This document shows positions 46,498-56,760 of a stretch of DNA of 64,000 nt, in pieces. Below the pieces are notes generated by a model that was not told where the DNA came from, did no database searches, and saw only the letters and a list, made by a program, of their open reading frames with translations. Position 1 is the stretch's first letter. Each line of letters begins with the position of its first letter. Both the position numbers and the translations under genes were made by a program. Origin of the DNA: Vibrio marinisediminis (GTDB taxonomy: Bacteria > Pseudomonadota > Gammaproteobacteria > Enterobacterales > Vibrionaceae); contig NZ_JACFYF010000001.1 of the NCBI RefSeq assembly GCF_014050145.1, positions 620,001 to 684,000 on the forward strand, given 5' to 3'.

Positions 46498-46657
46498 GGT
46501 TGTCTATTGCGTCGCGACTCAGTAATGGTTGTCAGAACTTTGCTTTAATTGTGAGACTAAGGCACAGATTGCGAGTAAATAATGTGAAGACGAGGACATT
46601 GTTAAATATTTGCCAAAGCTAGAATGCTTCTGATTCATAACATGATGAGGAAGGATT

Positions 46658-47425
46658 ATGTCTGGTTTTGGTCAGCATTTATTAATTGATGGCGCTGAGA
46701 TTTACTACCAAGTGTCAGGCAATCCTGATGGTCAACCGTTAGTGATGTTACACGGCGGTTTGGGCAGTAGTGAAGATCTCGATGGGTTATTACGTTTTAT
46801 ACCGGAGTTATTTAAAGTTATCCGCATTGACTTGCGTGGTCATGGGCGCTCAACGTTAGGTGAACTACCGTTGAGTTACACTCGTTATCAACAAGATGTT
46901 GAAGCGATTCTCGATCATCTACAAGTCTACAAGTTTCATCTATTCGGCTTTAGCGACGGAGGCACGGTAGGTTACCGACTCGCGTCCATTTATGATTGCC
47001 GAATTTTGAGCTTAACGACATTAGGTGCGCAATGGCGCCTAGAGTATGACGACCCTTCGATTGAAATATATGAAAGTCTAACGGCTGAGTTTTGGCAGCA
47101 AGAGTTTGAAGAAGAAGTTGCTCGTTATCTAGAGATCAACCCAGAACCAGATTTTAATCTACTAGTTAATGAGGTGAAAGAGCTGTGGTTAGACACGTTA
47201 GATAGCGGTTATCCAGATGAACTGGTCGAAAAGATCAATTGTTCAACATTGATCATGCGCGGTGATAAAGACTTTTTATTCTCTCTATCAGAAGCTAAAG
47301 CGTTAACGGACAGAATTCCAGAATGTGAATTTTTGAACGTCCCTTTCTCTGAACATGAAGCGCATAAAGAGTACCCTGAAATTGTTGGTGAAGCTCTGCG
47401 ACGTTTTCTACAGATCAATCATTAA
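46658..47425 (+). CDS. Alpha/beta-hydrolase
   Basis: 255 residues. Oxyanion region LHGGLGSSED, RIDLRGHGRST, nucleophile elbow GFSDGG (Ser), acid Asp in MRGDKDFLFS and a histidine in PFSEHEAHKEYP, giving the catalytic triad. Cytoplasmic esterase/lipase/hydrolase; the substrate cannot be told. AGGAAGG site before the ATG. Single gene, bidirectional terminator downstream. Confidence 0.88.
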   Translation: MSGFGQHLLIDGAEIYYQVSGNPDGQPLVMLHGGLGSSEDLDGLLRFIPELFKVIRIDLRGHGRSTLGELPLSYTRYQQDVEAILDHLQVYKFHLFGFSDGGTVGYRLASIYDCRILSLTTLGAQWRLEYDDPSIEIYESLTAEFWQQEFEEEVARYLEINPEPDFNLLVNEVKELWLDTLDSGYPDELVEKINCSTLIMRGDKDFLFSLSEAKALTDRIPECEFLNVPFSEHEAHKEYPEIVGEALRRFLQINH

Positions 47426-47445
47426 TGCTCAAACTTAGACGTAAT

Positions 47446-47474
47446 AAAAAACCTCGCAATAGCGAGGTTTTTTA
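47446..47474. terminator. Bidirectional terminator
   Basis: AAAAAACCTCGC / GCGAGGTTTTTT with a 4-nt loop between convergent genes. Confidence 0.9.
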
Positions 47475-47497
47475 TTACCGTAAGGGAAAGAAAATGG

Positions 47498-49189
47498 TTA
47501 AACGCGGTAGCGATCAATCTCCTCCTTTAAGGTTTCAGCTAAGTTCGCCAGCTCTAAGGTTGCCTCACCACTTTGTTCTGCACCGTCTGCAGTTTGGTTG
47601 GCTATCTCGCTGATTGATGAGATATTCGCGTTGATATCTTCGGTTACTAGGCTTTGCTCTTCTGCAGCAGTCGCAATTTGGGTATTCATCGCGGAAATTT
47701 GGTCAACACTGGCTTTGATCTGACCTAAAGCGATACCTGCTTCTTGAGCTTTTTCAACGGTTAGTGTTGCGCTCTCTGCTCCTTTTTCAAGTCTTAGTGT
47801 TGAATCTTTACTGCCGTCTTGTAGCCGTTGTATTGTGCCCATGATTTCTTTCGTTGAGGCTTGAGTACGGCTGGCAAGGGTTCTAACTTCATCAGCCACC
47901 ACAGCAAACCCGCGACCCTGTTCACCAGCGCGCGCAGCCTCAATAGCGGCATTGAGCGCCAGCAAGTTTGTCTGCTCTGATATATCTTGAATCACATCCA
48001 CCACCGCACCAATATCTTCAGAGTGCTTAGCTAAAGAGTGCATTGCTTCAACGGATTCTTGTAGGTCAGTTGAAAGATTTTCAATCATCTGAATACTTTC
48101 GCCCACAACGAGTTGCCCACTTGCTGCCGCCGCATCAGCTTGTTCTGATGCTTCCGCTGCTGAAGATGCGCTTTGGGCAACTTCGTGTACCGTGGCTGTA
48201 AACTCATTAATTGCTGCCGCAACTTGAGTGGTTTGCTCTTGCTGGCTAATAATATTTTGTCTTGCTTGAGTCGCAACAACAGAGTTCTCTTCTGACGCGC
48301 GAGCTAATTGGCTAATTGATTCTCGATTGGTTTGTATTACGTGCTGGAAGTCTTGCACAATGCGGTTTACCGAGTGTGCTATATGGGCAAACTCATCACT
48401 GCCTGATAGGTCGACTCGTTGAGTTAAATCCCCTTGTGCAATCTTCTCTGCACTATATTGAAGTAATTCGACGGCGTGGTTGACTCTACGCACAATGATC
48501 ACCGCCACTGTGGTAATAGCGAAGAGTGAAAAGGCGGCAATCCCACTAAATACAATGATAAAGAGTTGGGTGTTTTGCTCGGCTAGGTCGAAGGTCTCTT
48601 TTCCTTCTTGTCGCTGCAAGTTTAAGAACGCTTCAGTGTGTTGGTAAGTTTGCGCAAATAGTGGATTGATCTCTTTAAGTAGTATCAGGTTCGCTTTACT
48701 GAAGTCCTGTTTTTGCAGCTCGGCAATAGCTGGGTTAAACCCTCGCTCGGTAATACTATCCAGCGTATTTGCAAGATTGTTCACCACCTCGGATTCTTGT
48801 TGATTAAGTGGTGATGCCATTAATTCTTCATCGACAATTCTATGTAAGTCGTTGAGAGAAGACTGTATTTGATTGATGTGGAATTGAATTGGATGATCGT
48901 GCATTTGAGCAAATTTTGAGGCAGGATCATGTTGGAATGCTAATAAGAGTGCACTGCGAGCGTTGCCTAACTCATCAAGGATGCGGCCTGTGCGAATGGT
49001 ATGTTGCATACCTTGTTTATAAAGATCTTCTATGTAAGCCGAGCTGGTTTGCATTCCGGAGATCCCTTTGTACCCCAAGACCGCAAAAGCTACCGCCATA
49101 AATAGCACACAGATCTTTAATCGAATGCTGACGCTTTCTAGTTTAGACAACAAGCTAATAGATTGATTAGGTGGATTATCGTTATTCAT
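47498..49189 (-). CDS. Methyl-accepting chemotaxis protein, four-helix-bundle sensor
   Basis: 563 residues from the ATG at 49189 with GAGGTGAAC upstream. TM1 near residues 27-45, periplasmic region of about 150 residues predicted all-helical (4HB_MCP type, as in Tar/Tsr), TM2, HAMP ([22 protein letters not shown]) and signalling domain with [29 protein letters not shown] (in two pieces) at the hairpin tip. The C-terminus ends without a CheR-tether pentapeptide. Ligand unknown. Divergent upstream region carries a terminator of the neighbour at 49441. Confidence 0.92.
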   Translation of the reverse strand: MNNDNPPNQSISLLSKLESVSIRLKICVLFMAVAFAVLGYKGISGMQTSSAYIEDLYKQGMQHTIRTGRILDELGNARSALLLAFQHDPASKFAQMHDHPIQFHINQIQSSLNDLHRIVDEELMASPLNQQESEVVNNLANTLDSITERGFNPAIAELQKQDFSKANLILLKEINPLFAQTYQHTEAFLNLQRQEGKETFDLAEQNTQLFIIVFSGIAAFSLFAITTVAVIIVRRVNHAVELLQYSAEKIAQGDLTQRVDLSGSDEFAHIAHSVNRIVQDFQHVIQTNRESISQLARASEENSVVATQARQNIISQQEQTTQVAAAINEFTATVHEVAQSASSAAEASEQADAAAASGQLVVGESIQMIENLSTDLQESVEAMHSLAKHSEDIGAVVDVIQDISEQTNLLALNAAIEAARAGEQGRGFAVVADEVRTLASRTQASTKEIMGTIQRLQDGSKDSTLRLEKGAESATLTVEKAQEAGIALGQIKASVDQISAMNTQIATAAEEQSLVTEDINANISSISEIANQTADGAEQSGEATLELANLAETLKEEIDRYRV

Positions 49190-49440
49190 GTTCACCTCAT
49201 TTTATAACCGTGTTTTTTTAATATAAATGAGATGTGATAAAAACTCTCGATGTGAAATTGATGTGAATCAATATTTAAATTGATATGAAATTATTTGTAG
49301 TGAAAGTGTTATAAATATCTCTTTTATAAGAAAGAATATTGGAAAAACTTCGTAAAAAGTGGATAGACCAATGACTTAACGCTGCTGGCTTATCAATTAA
49401 GGGGGCGAAAATAGGTACCAATTGAAATCATGTTCTTAAA

Positions 49441-49466
49441 AAAAGCACCACTTATGTGGTGCTTTT
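49441..49466 (-). terminator. Terminator of TPR protein gene
   Basis: AAAAGCACCAC / GTGGTGCTTTT, 4-nt loop, 25 nt past the stop at 49491; AT runs on both sides. Confidence 0.85.
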
Positions 49467-49490
49467 TTGCGTTAATGAGCGGAGAAAGAG

Positions 49491-50342
49491 TTATTCCTCT
49501 GTGTGCTGCTCTTGCATGGCTTCAAAGCGTTTATTGCCATGTAGAGACTCAAAATCTTTTTCGTTAGCGATAAGGTCTCTGGTTGATGGGCTAACTTCAA
49601 TCGCTCTCGCCAAATCATCAATCGCTTGCTCTTCAATGCCTAATCTTGCATAAGCACAGGCTCGCTGATAGAGGGCTGGTCCATTGGTTTCGTCTAAATC
49701 TAGTACGCGGTTACACAAGCTCAGCGCCCAGTTATATTCATTCGCCTCCATGGCGGCATCTGCTTTGTAGGTTAATGCTTCTAAATCGCCAGGTCGGATA
49801 TGTAGAATTTCATCGTAAACCGCAATTTTTTGTTCTGGTGTTTGCACGCTTTGAGAGCGCAACCAAAGGTTATGGACTTCATTGATGATCTCAATTTCTT
49901 TGTTGTTCTCGCTAATGATGCGTGTTTTACGTTTTAGATCGCGTTCGAGGGCAACAAATTTTTCCTCGTATTCCAGTGCAATACCTTCTAAACGTTGGTC
50001 GGCCATCTCTTTGGTTTTGATTTTTAGCTCACGCAGAGACTGCCAGCCAACGAAGGCTATCAACGAGGCGACGCCAGCAATGATGTAGAAAAAGTAAGTC
50101 ACCGTGACGTTGGCATAGTTCAAAGATTTATCGGCGACAGCAAGCTCACGGTCGGTAATATCAATCACTAACCTTCGTTCTAAATCTTGTTGTGATTCAC
50201 GTAGCGACTTCAGTTCATCAAGGATGTAACGTTCCATCAGTGGGCGATCCAGTAAGTCAGATTCAGAGTATTTTTCTTCGGCAAAAGTTGAGAAACTAAC
50301 GGCGGTAAGGAGGATCAACAAAAGTGAAGTGATAGAGCGCAT
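49491..50342 (-). CDS. Exported TPR-repeat membrane protein
   Basis: 283 residues. N-terminal signal segment (ITSLLLILLTAVSFSTFA), then a helical periplasmic stretch of about 55 residues, one TM near 82-102 (VTYFFYIIAGVASLIAFVGW), a charged coiled coil about 103-150 (LRELKIKTKEMADQRLEGIALEYEEKFVAL fragments), and a C-terminal TPR array about 165-255 (PGDLEALTYKADAAMEANEYNWALSLCNRVLDL, NGPALYQRACAYARLGIEEQAIDDLARAIEV). A scaffold between periplasm and cytoplasm; partners unknown. Single gene. Confidence 0.8.
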   Translation of the reverse strand: MRSITSLLLILLTAVSFSTFAEEKYSESDLLDRPLMERYILDELKSLRESQQDLERRLVIDITDRELAVADKSLNYANVTVTYFFYIIAGVASLIAFVGWQSLRELKIKTKEMADQRLEGIALEYEEKFVALERDLKRKTRIISENNKEIEIINEVHNLWLRSQSVQTPEQKIAVYDEILHIRPGDLEALTYKADAAMEANEYNWALSLCNRVLDLDETNGPALYQRACAYARLGIEEQAIDDLARAIEVSPSTRDLIANEKDFESLHGNKRFEAMQEQHTEE

Positions 50343-50470
50343 TTGGCTTCCTTACTGTAAAAAATTTGTAGAAATTTATGGTTCTTTTTCACAGTAGCAG
50401 ATCGCCTAACGATAACGCAAAGTACAAAGGGCTATTTAACTGATAAATTTACAGTTAGTTTAAATTTTCA

Positions 50471-52402
50471 TCAGAGTAAATAGCGTTGTGAAAACTGTTT
50501 TGCTGGAATAGGGCGACTGAATAAGTACCCTTGAAGATAAGAGTAGTTATTTTGACAAAGTAACTCTTTTTGGTACTCCTCTTCTATCCCTTCTGCCACG
50601 ACTGCGAGCCCAAGCTTTTCACAAATAGCCGCGGTTGCTTGGATAATCGCGAGTCCGCCTTCTTGGCTTGATTGTACGAAACTCTTGTCTAGCTTAACGA
50701 CATCAATTGGCAGTTGTTGCAGTACGGATAATGATGAGTACCCGGTGCCGAAATCGTCGAGATAGATTTTGACACCAATCTGTGAAAGCTCACTAAGCCA
50801 TTGCTTAACCTCTTCCATTTTGTACACCATGCATGACTCTGTCAGTTCTATTGCTATTTGTGAAGGCTTCACTTGATAGCGTTCAATTAGCTGCGCAAGA
50901 CGGGTGCTAAATCCACTGTGTAATTGAATACGTGAGACGTTGATGCTCACGACAAACTCTTGATCATCACGAATTTGCCATTGGCTTAATTGCTCTAATG
51001 CGTGTTGGATAACCCAATCACCTAACGCCACAATTTGCCCTGAGTCTTCGGCAATGGGAATAAACTCCGCAGGGGGAATATTACCAAGCGTGTCATCGTG
51101 CCAACGCAGTAATGCTTCTGCTCCATACAGCTTGCCGCTCTGACAACAAAAAATGGGTTGGTAGTGCAAGCTGAACTGATCGGACTCTAAAGCTGTGGAG
51201 AGGTAGTGACGAATTTGTGATTTGCGACTGATCGCTTGGGCTAAATCGCTCGTGAAAACTTGGTAGCGGTTTTTACCTTGTTTCTTGGCTTTATGCATTG
51301 CGTAACCGGCATACTGAATCAAGGTTTCGACCGGCAATGGCTCTTGCGAATTGAAGGTCGTGCTCCCCAAACTGGCATTGACTGACACGGTAATGCCACT
51401 GCGTAATTGATAGGGCGCACGCAATAGCTGATTAATGTTCGCCAGTTTTTCGCACAGCGATTCTTGTACCGGTAGTAATGCTACAAACTCATCACCGCCA
51501 AAACGCGCCAACGCCAGAGCCTCAGGTAATGATTGCTGCAACCGACGTGCAACAGCAATTAATAATGTATCTCCCTGACCATGACCATAGGTATCGTTGA
51601 TCATCTTAAATCCATCAAGATCGATAAACACCAAATGAAAACTGTGTTGGGTTTGCGTCCATGAGTTTGCTTGAGTGAGTAGCCCTCGGCGGTTATATAG
51701 TTCGGTTAAACAGTCATGGTTGGCCTCAAACTGTGCGGCGAGTATTTGTTTTTTCTGTTGGCTTATGTCGGTTAATTGCAGTAGCAACTGGTTTTTGTTT
51801 TTTACCCAATTGGCGATGATACGAAAATTGTAAGATTGGTCATTGATCGTTAAGTTGGTTTCTTTTTCAACTTCACCACGAACTTGTGCTTCGGTTAACC
51901 ATTTGTCTGCCCGCTGTGGACTGCCTGTCAATGTGGATAGATGCGTCAGAGCGATAGGATAGAATTGCTGAAAGGCGTCGTTGGCGCTGAGTAGATAACC
52001 GGATTGATCAAAGAGTAGCGAAAGGTTAGACCCATCAGAAAAAGCCAGATTGCTGCGTAAATACGACTCTTCTGATAAGGCATGAACGAGCATGGCCAGT
52101 CGCCCTTCTTCGAGTTCGACACCTGAGAAATCACATAGGACACGCTTATGTATTTGCTTTGGGGTGATATTCCACCATTTACGAAAACACTCACCTAGCT
52201 CGAACTGTTTTCGGTAGGTGTCTAATGTAGTTTTGACCGCCTGTGACATGCCAGTTTTAAGATCGCGATTAAGCAACTCTGTGAGGGTTTCAGCTTCCCA
52301 TAATAAAAGTGCGGCGGAGTTAGCCCAAAAAATACTTTGTTGGTCAAAATCATAAATCCAAATGGGGGTATGAATTTGTTCCAAAGCTTCAAACTGTTCC
52401 AT
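50471..52402 (-). CDS. Bifunctional PAS-GGDEF-EAL c-di-GMP protein
   Basis: 643 residues. Two PAS-like segments (residues ~8-60 and ~125-215), no TM. GGDEF domain with FIDLDGFKMINDTYGHGQGDTLL and ARFGGDEFVALL (intact active site). EAL domain with YGAEALLRW, ELTES, YLDDFGTGYSS, KLDKSFV, AEGIEEE and YLQGYLFSRP (all metal/catalytic residues retained). So it could both make and degrade c-di-GMP; which wins cannot be told by sequence. Cytoplasmic; single gene. Confidence 0.92.
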   Translation of the reverse strand: MEQFEALEQIHTPIWIYDFDQQSIFWANSAALLLWEAETLTELLNRDLKTGMSQAVKTTLDTYRKQFELGECFRKWWNITPKQIHKRVLCDFSGVELEEGRLAMLVHALSEESYLRSNLAFSDGSNLSLLFDQSGYLLSANDAFQQFYPIALTHLSTLTGSPQRADKWLTEAQVRGEVEKETNLTINDQSYNFRIIANWVKNKNQLLLQLTDISQQKKQILAAQFEANHDCLTELYNRRGLLTQANSWTQTQHSFHLVFIDLDGFKMINDTYGHGQGDTLLIAVARRLQQSLPEALALARFGGDEFVALLPVQESLCEKLANINQLLRAPYQLRSGITVSVNASLGSTTFNSQEPLPVETLIQYAGYAMHKAKKQGKNRYQVFTSDLAQAISRKSQIRHYLSTALESDQFSLHYQPIFCCQSGKLYGAEALLRWHDDTLGNIPPAEFIPIAEDSGQIVALGDWVIQHALEQLSQWQIRDDQEFVVSINVSRIQLHSGFSTRLAQLIERYQVKPSQIAIELTESCMVYKMEEVKQWLSELSQIGVKIYLDDFGTGYSSLSVLQQLPIDVVKLDKSFVQSSQEGGLAIIQATAAICEKLGLAVVAEGIEEEYQKELLCQNNYSYLQGYLFSRPIPAKQFSQRYLL

Positions 52403-52570
52403 CGTTACTCTCTATTTATGGCGAATGCCTACCGACTGCGTATGCTATTTAGCCAAGTGATTGGGTTCAATCTGAAATTCTGTAAAAGAGTAAAATGTCT
52501 CAATGGTGAGAAAGTTTGCCGAGCAGAGAGAATCTATATTGCGGTGAAGTATTGAATGGATTAAATGGAA

Positions 52571-52594
52571 AAGACCCTGAAATAGCAGGGTCTT
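52571..52594 (-). terminator. Terminator of nitroreductase gene
   Basis: AAGACCCTG / CAGGGTCTT, 6-nt loop; on the minus strand followed by TTCCATTTAA. Short T content makes it moderate. Confidence 0.55.
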
Positions 52595-52632
52595 AAGGTT
52601 ATATGTTTGTCATGTCACTGTGTTTAGCTAGC

Positions 52633-53292
52633 TTACAGTACCTGTAGGACGTCTTCCATTGGTAGGCGGGCTTTCGGTTTGCCGTAGTTATAGTCTTCAC
52701 CGTCTTGGTGGTAGCCGATTGCCAAAGCAACCTCACACACATACCCATCAAGTTCTTCTTTGAACAACTCACCAATCAGTTCAGGGTCGATACCTTCCAT
52801 TGGTGTCGAATCAATACCAAGGCGAGCAAGAACATGCAGAGTGTTGCCGAGTGCTAGGTAAGTTTGCGAACGAGTCCAGTTACCGTTAAAGCCGTTTTCA
52901 TCGGTGTTTGCTTCTGCGAACGAGTAGGCACCATCAAGCATGTTGTTATACATTTCTGCAGGAAGGTGACCAGAAGTCACTTCAGCATCCACGACTTTTT
53001 TGTATAGGTCTTTGGTGTAGTGTGGATTGTAAGCAAACAGTATGGTGTGTGACGCTTCTTTAGCATGAGGTTGGTTAAACTGATGCTTGTTGGCAAACGT
53101 ATCATGAAAGCGTTGCTTAGCTTCGTCACTCTCAACCACAATAAATTTCCAAGGCTGTGAGTTGATTGAAGACGCTGATAGACGAATCGCTTGGTACAGC
53201 ACATCAAGATCAGCTTGTGGGATACGTTTGTTAGCATCGTAGCGTTTTGCAGTGTAACGTGATTGTAAGTCAGCAATAATTGGATGTGTCAT
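52633..53292 (-). CDS. nfsB: NAD(P)H flavin oxidoreductase/nitroreductase (FRase I/NfsB type)
   Basis: 219 residues. FMN-binding RYTAKRYDANK and LSASSINSQPWKF, plus ALGNTLHVLARLGIDSTPMEGIDPEL and CEVALAIGYHQDGEDYNYG. Strong similarity across its length to V. fischeri FRase I, the major FMN reductase associated with bioluminescence, and E. coli NfsB. It reduces nitroaromatics, quinones and free flavins. Function in luminescence is not implied: no lux genes are seen. Single gene. Confidence 0.92.
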   Translation of the reverse strand: MTHPIIADLQSRYTAKRYDANKRIPQADLDVLYQAIRLSASSINSQPWKFIVVESDEAKQRFHDTFANKHQFNQPHAKEASHTILFAYNPHYTKDLYKKVVDAEVTSGHLPAEMYNNMLDGAYSFAEANTDENGFNGNWTRSQTYLALGNTLHVLARLGIDSTPMEGIDPELIGELFKEELDGYVCEVALAIGYHQDGEDYNYGKPKARLPMEDVLQVL

Positions 53293-53541
53293 AGTCGTAC
53301 CCTACTTAAATTCTATTCTTGTCGGCGGTTGCCGTGTCTACGAAGGGCATAATAGGGTTTTACTTCGGTGTGAAAAACCATCTCGCAATTGAAACATTAT
53401 CAAAAAAATATTGATAATAGATCCGGTAGTGGGCTTATTCTGTCTCAGATATTAGTGATAAAAGGTCACCTAACATGATGACCTTTATAATGCATAACGC
53501 TTGGTTTGAATCAAAAAGCAGTTTTTTGTTTCGTTTACTGA

Positions 53542-56238
53542 TTAGTGTCCCATCAGTTTTACTAATTTCTCGGCGGTGCTGACCGCTTGCTTTCGATTGG
53601 CAATGTTGAGTTTTTGGTACAAGTTGCGGATATGGGTTTTAATCGTCGTGCCTGCTACATCAAGCTCATGGGCGATTTGTTCGTTGGACAAGCCAGAATA
53701 AATCAAACCAAGCACTTGCCATTCACGCTGAGTTAGCGGGCTGTTACGTACCAGCTCTGGTATTTGGGGGTGGTGCACGAGTTGTTTAATGAAGTTCTCA
53801 TCAAAGTGGGCTGAGCGAGTTCGATGAGTGGTGGTGATGGATTTGAGTAGCTGATTGGCACGAAAGCGAGTGAGTTCATCAAGCTCTGATTGAAATTCCG
53901 CACTTTGCAGTATCGGGGCGAGTTCATCGATATTGTAAAGATAATCCCCCAAGATTGCGGTTTGATTGGTGAGCATCAATGCTGTTTTCAAAGTTTGTTG
54001 AGCAATCGGTGAAGTCTGAGTCTGAATCGCCATTACCGATTGCATAATTGCATTTCGACTTGTATCAGCAATCAATTGATGGCTGGTTGCATCATCTTGT
54101 AACCGTTGCAGCGTTTGCGTGGCTTGTTGATATTGCCCCAAATAAAGTTGGGCACGGCAAATATTTCGCCATTGCATTTGCGAAAAGTGGTTACAAGCCT
54201 GTTCCGGTTGGGAGGCACCTTCCAACCAGAGTTGAATCGCGCTGTTGTTTTGTTTCGCTTGCCAATAAAGCAGTTGAGCAAGATAAGCGTGTGCGCACCA
54301 ATCAATATGATAACTGGATTGAGCCAGTAGACATTCCACCTCGGCAATATACTTTGCTGTTCTGTCGACCTCTCCCCGGCAAAGTGCAATACGCGCTAAC
54401 AAGGCGTAGCTATGTAATTGCAACGGCTCGCTTTGAAGGTTGAGTAGTTTTAGCGCTTGGTTCGCGCAAGCTTCTGCATCATCTAACCGGTTCCAACTAA
54501 AGAACAGTTGTGCTCGAATACGCAGTAAAAACTCATGCAAAGGGAGATGGTTGAGTTGTTGATCGTCGATCAATTTAAACCCACTTTCTTGAACATCAAA
54601 TGCCGCTTGTAAATAGCCCTTAGCGGTCAGGATTTCGCTTTGTTGTAATATCGCCCACAGCGCATGCTGATGAACTTGATATTGGCGCGCCAATTTTTCG
54701 GTTTGCTGCATTAATGGCAGAGCGCGATCCAAATGCCCCAATACATGATTGACCTCCCCAATCACGGAAGTGGCAACAATGCGGCTATGGTAAGCCATAC
54801 CATCAACTTGGCTTAATGCCAATTCGGCAAATTCTAGTGCTTGTAATGGCTGGTTTTTACTGATGGCGACTTGCGCTTTTAGCGCATTGAATTCCCCTTG
54901 TTCGCTATTGGTAAGCGCGACGTTAGCGTTTTCTGATTGCCACAGAATCTTATCGACATCTTGGTGGCGATGTTGGCTCTGAGCTAGCCAAGCGTGCAAG
55001 AGGCAAAGCGTTGGCTGCTGGAAAATGGTCTCGTCAGACAGTGTCGATAATGCGGCTTGTAAGCTGGCAGAGTCACCACTGTTAAATAGCGCCCAACCAT
55101 GCTGGCATAAAATGTGAGCGGTTAACGCCTCATCGCGAGCGTGCTTGGCATGCCACAGTGCTTGGTGGGTATTGGACTGCTGTAACCATGCGTTGGCGGC
55201 TAATTGATGAAGCTCAGTGTGCTGGTGAGGTAAACGGGCATCGCGCTCATGGCTTAAGAATTCGGCAAATAGGCTGTGAAAACGAAACCAGTTGTAAACG
55301 CCAGGGATAGGGAAAATGAATAATCCATAGCGTTGTAATGACTCTATCTTACTCTGTGCATCGTTACGCTGTGTTACGACGCCTGCAATGGTGTGGTTAA
55401 ATCGTTCGAGTACCGAGCATTGCAGCAAAAATTCTTGTGTATCGTTATCTAGCGCAGTAAAGACCTCCTCGATTAAATAGTCCCAGAGATGCGCTTGGTT
55501 TAATGGCTGAGTAGGTTGGTTGAAATCGTTGCCTGCCAGTGCTTGGTAACGCGTTTGCCAAGCAATCAGTTCAAGTGCCGATGGCCAGCCTTCAACATAT
55601 TGATATAAACGCTCAATTTCATCGTTGTCGAGAGGTTGTTCAATGCGTTGTTGGAAAAATGTGGCGGCTTCATCTGCATCAAAAGCCAGTAGCCCTTGAT
55701 CTATTTCTGTAATAAGACCGCGTACACGAAGGTTGGCAATTCCAAGCGGGAGAACTGAGCGACTGGTGATCACTAAGGTTAAATGGCTTGGTTGATGCTT
55801 TAGAAAATAGTGGATGGCTTGATGAATACCATCATCTTCAATGTGATGGTAATCGTCCAGTACCAGATAGCTTTGTTTATTGCTGTTGCTGATCTGTTTG
55901 AGTGCTTCGGTTAGCACGCTCATCATCGATGAGAAGGGTTGCTGCTGCGCGAGCTTGAGCGCCTCTTGGCATGCTTGCCCCGTTGCGTTGTTGAGTGCGG
56001 CGATAAAATAACAACAAAAGCGTGCTGGGTCGTTGTCGTTGCTATCGATGTTGTACCAGCCGAGGTTGGGTTTTTCTTGTAGCCATTGCGTGGCAACTGT
56101 TGTTTTACCATAGCCAGCCGGTGCTCGTAACAATACTAACTTTTGTCTCTCTGTCGCCGCTAATAAATGTGCAATTCGTGGGCGTTCAATAGCAGAAAGT
56201 GAAAACGTAGGGCAACTGAGTTTTGAAGGAATCCACAT
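53542..56238 (-). CDS. malT: Maltose regulon transcriptional activator MalT
   Basis: 898 residues, close to the 901 of E. coli MalT. N-terminal STAND ATPase with Walker A RAPAGYGKTTVATQWL and Walker B YLVLDDYHHI; a central SUPR sensor region (QSEILTAKGYLQAAFDVQESGFKLI); C-terminal LuxR-type HTH (SPLTQREWQVLGLIYSGLSNEQIAHELDVAGTTIKTHIRNLYQKL), nearly identical to MalT's. Needs ATP and maltotriose to oligomerise and activate maltodextrin genes. Divergent from malP-malQ. Confidence 0.97.
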   Translation of the reverse strand: MWIPSKLSCPTFSLSAIERPRIAHLLAATERQKLVLLRAPAGYGKTTVATQWLQEKPNLGWYNIDSNDNDPARFCCYFIAALNNATGQACQEALKLAQQQPFSSMMSVLTEALKQISNSNKQSYLVLDDYHHIEDDGIHQAIHYFLKHQPSHLTLVITSRSVLPLGIANLRVRGLITEIDQGLLAFDADEAATFFQQRIEQPLDNDEIERLYQYVEGWPSALELIAWQTRYQALAGNDFNQPTQPLNQAHLWDYLIEEVFTALDNDTQEFLLQCSVLERFNHTIAGVVTQRNDAQSKIESLQRYGLFIFPIPGVYNWFRFHSLFAEFLSHERDARLPHQHTELHQLAANAWLQQSNTHQALWHAKHARDEALTAHILCQHGWALFNSGDSASLQAALSTLSDETIFQQPTLCLLHAWLAQSQHRHQDVDKILWQSENANVALTNSEQGEFNALKAQVAISKNQPLQALEFAELALSQVDGMAYHSRIVATSVIGEVNHVLGHLDRALPLMQQTEKLARQYQVHQHALWAILQQSEILTAKGYLQAAFDVQESGFKLIDDQQLNHLPLHEFLLRIRAQLFFSWNRLDDAEACANQALKLLNLQSEPLQLHSYALLARIALCRGEVDRTAKYIAEVECLLAQSSYHIDWCAHAYLAQLLYWQAKQNNSAIQLWLEGASQPEQACNHFSQMQWRNICRAQLYLGQYQQATQTLQRLQDDATSHQLIADTSRNAIMQSVMAIQTQTSPIAQQTLKTALMLTNQTAILGDYLYNIDELAPILQSAEFQSELDELTRFRANQLLKSITTTHRTRSAHFDENFIKQLVHHPQIPELVRNSPLTQREWQVLGLIYSGLSNEQIAHELDVAGTTIKTHIRNLYQKLNIANRKQAVSTAEKLVKLMGH

Positions 56239-56760
56239 CCTGTTTGTATCCTTGTGCTCACAATGACAATAAGCTCACCGATAAACGTCAGCTTGTCCAA
56301 TATCGCTCATGGTAAGTGAGAAGCGTGCTTCTGTGGATGAGGATGAGTCATATCTATGTTGATCTCACGCTCTTGAGCTGTCTACGCCTTAAAAATGTGA
56401 TAGCAATCAATTTTATGCGTGTGTTGTGCAGGAAAATCCGCTTATTAGGTCGAATCGTTTCAATCTTCGTCTGCTCTCAGCCAGCAAAGTGTGATCTATT
56501 TTGCATAATTCAATTTATCACACGACAAGTTTGCTAGATATGTCGCCGAGATTGAGGTACGTCGTTGCGAGCTGATTGTGATCACTGTCGTTAAAGATGT
56601 ACCTGAAAACCAAAGATAACTCGATCTGCGTCACGCATTTAGGGGGTAGGGGCAATCTACGCCTCTGTATCTCATCCTGTTAGAGGCTGAAGTAGGAGGA
56701 TGCGTTGTTGCTGATGTCTTTGCACGATAGCCAATAGGGTAACTAGAAGAGATTTCATCG
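56239..56760. promoter_or_regulatory. malT-malP divergent control region
   Basis: 521 bp with no gene. It holds two GGATGA MalT half-boxes (56333-56347), a further inverted box CTCATCC around 56668, and TGTGA/TCACA half sites (near 56490 and 56518-56522) plus TGTGATCACTGT near 56577 that could bind CRP. Matches the expected MalT plus CRP control. Confidence 0.6.
56333..56347 (+). promoter_or_regulatory. MalT boxes (two GGATGA cores)
   Basis: GTGGATGAGGATGAG contains two direct GGATGA cores 6 bp apart; the first, GTGGATGAGG, matches the MalT box GGGGA(T/G)GAGG with one mismatch. MalT sites are usually direct repeats, which supports the call. Confidence 0.6.

Noticed and set aside
52633-53292. 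Evidence for a lux locus because of the FRase I match
   Set aside because: FRase I-type reductases occur in many non-luminous bacteria, and no luxCDABEG genes are present in the window.
53723-54443. Several plus-strand frames inside malT
   Set aside because: They are shadows of the MalT frame, whose sequence is conserved over its whole length.
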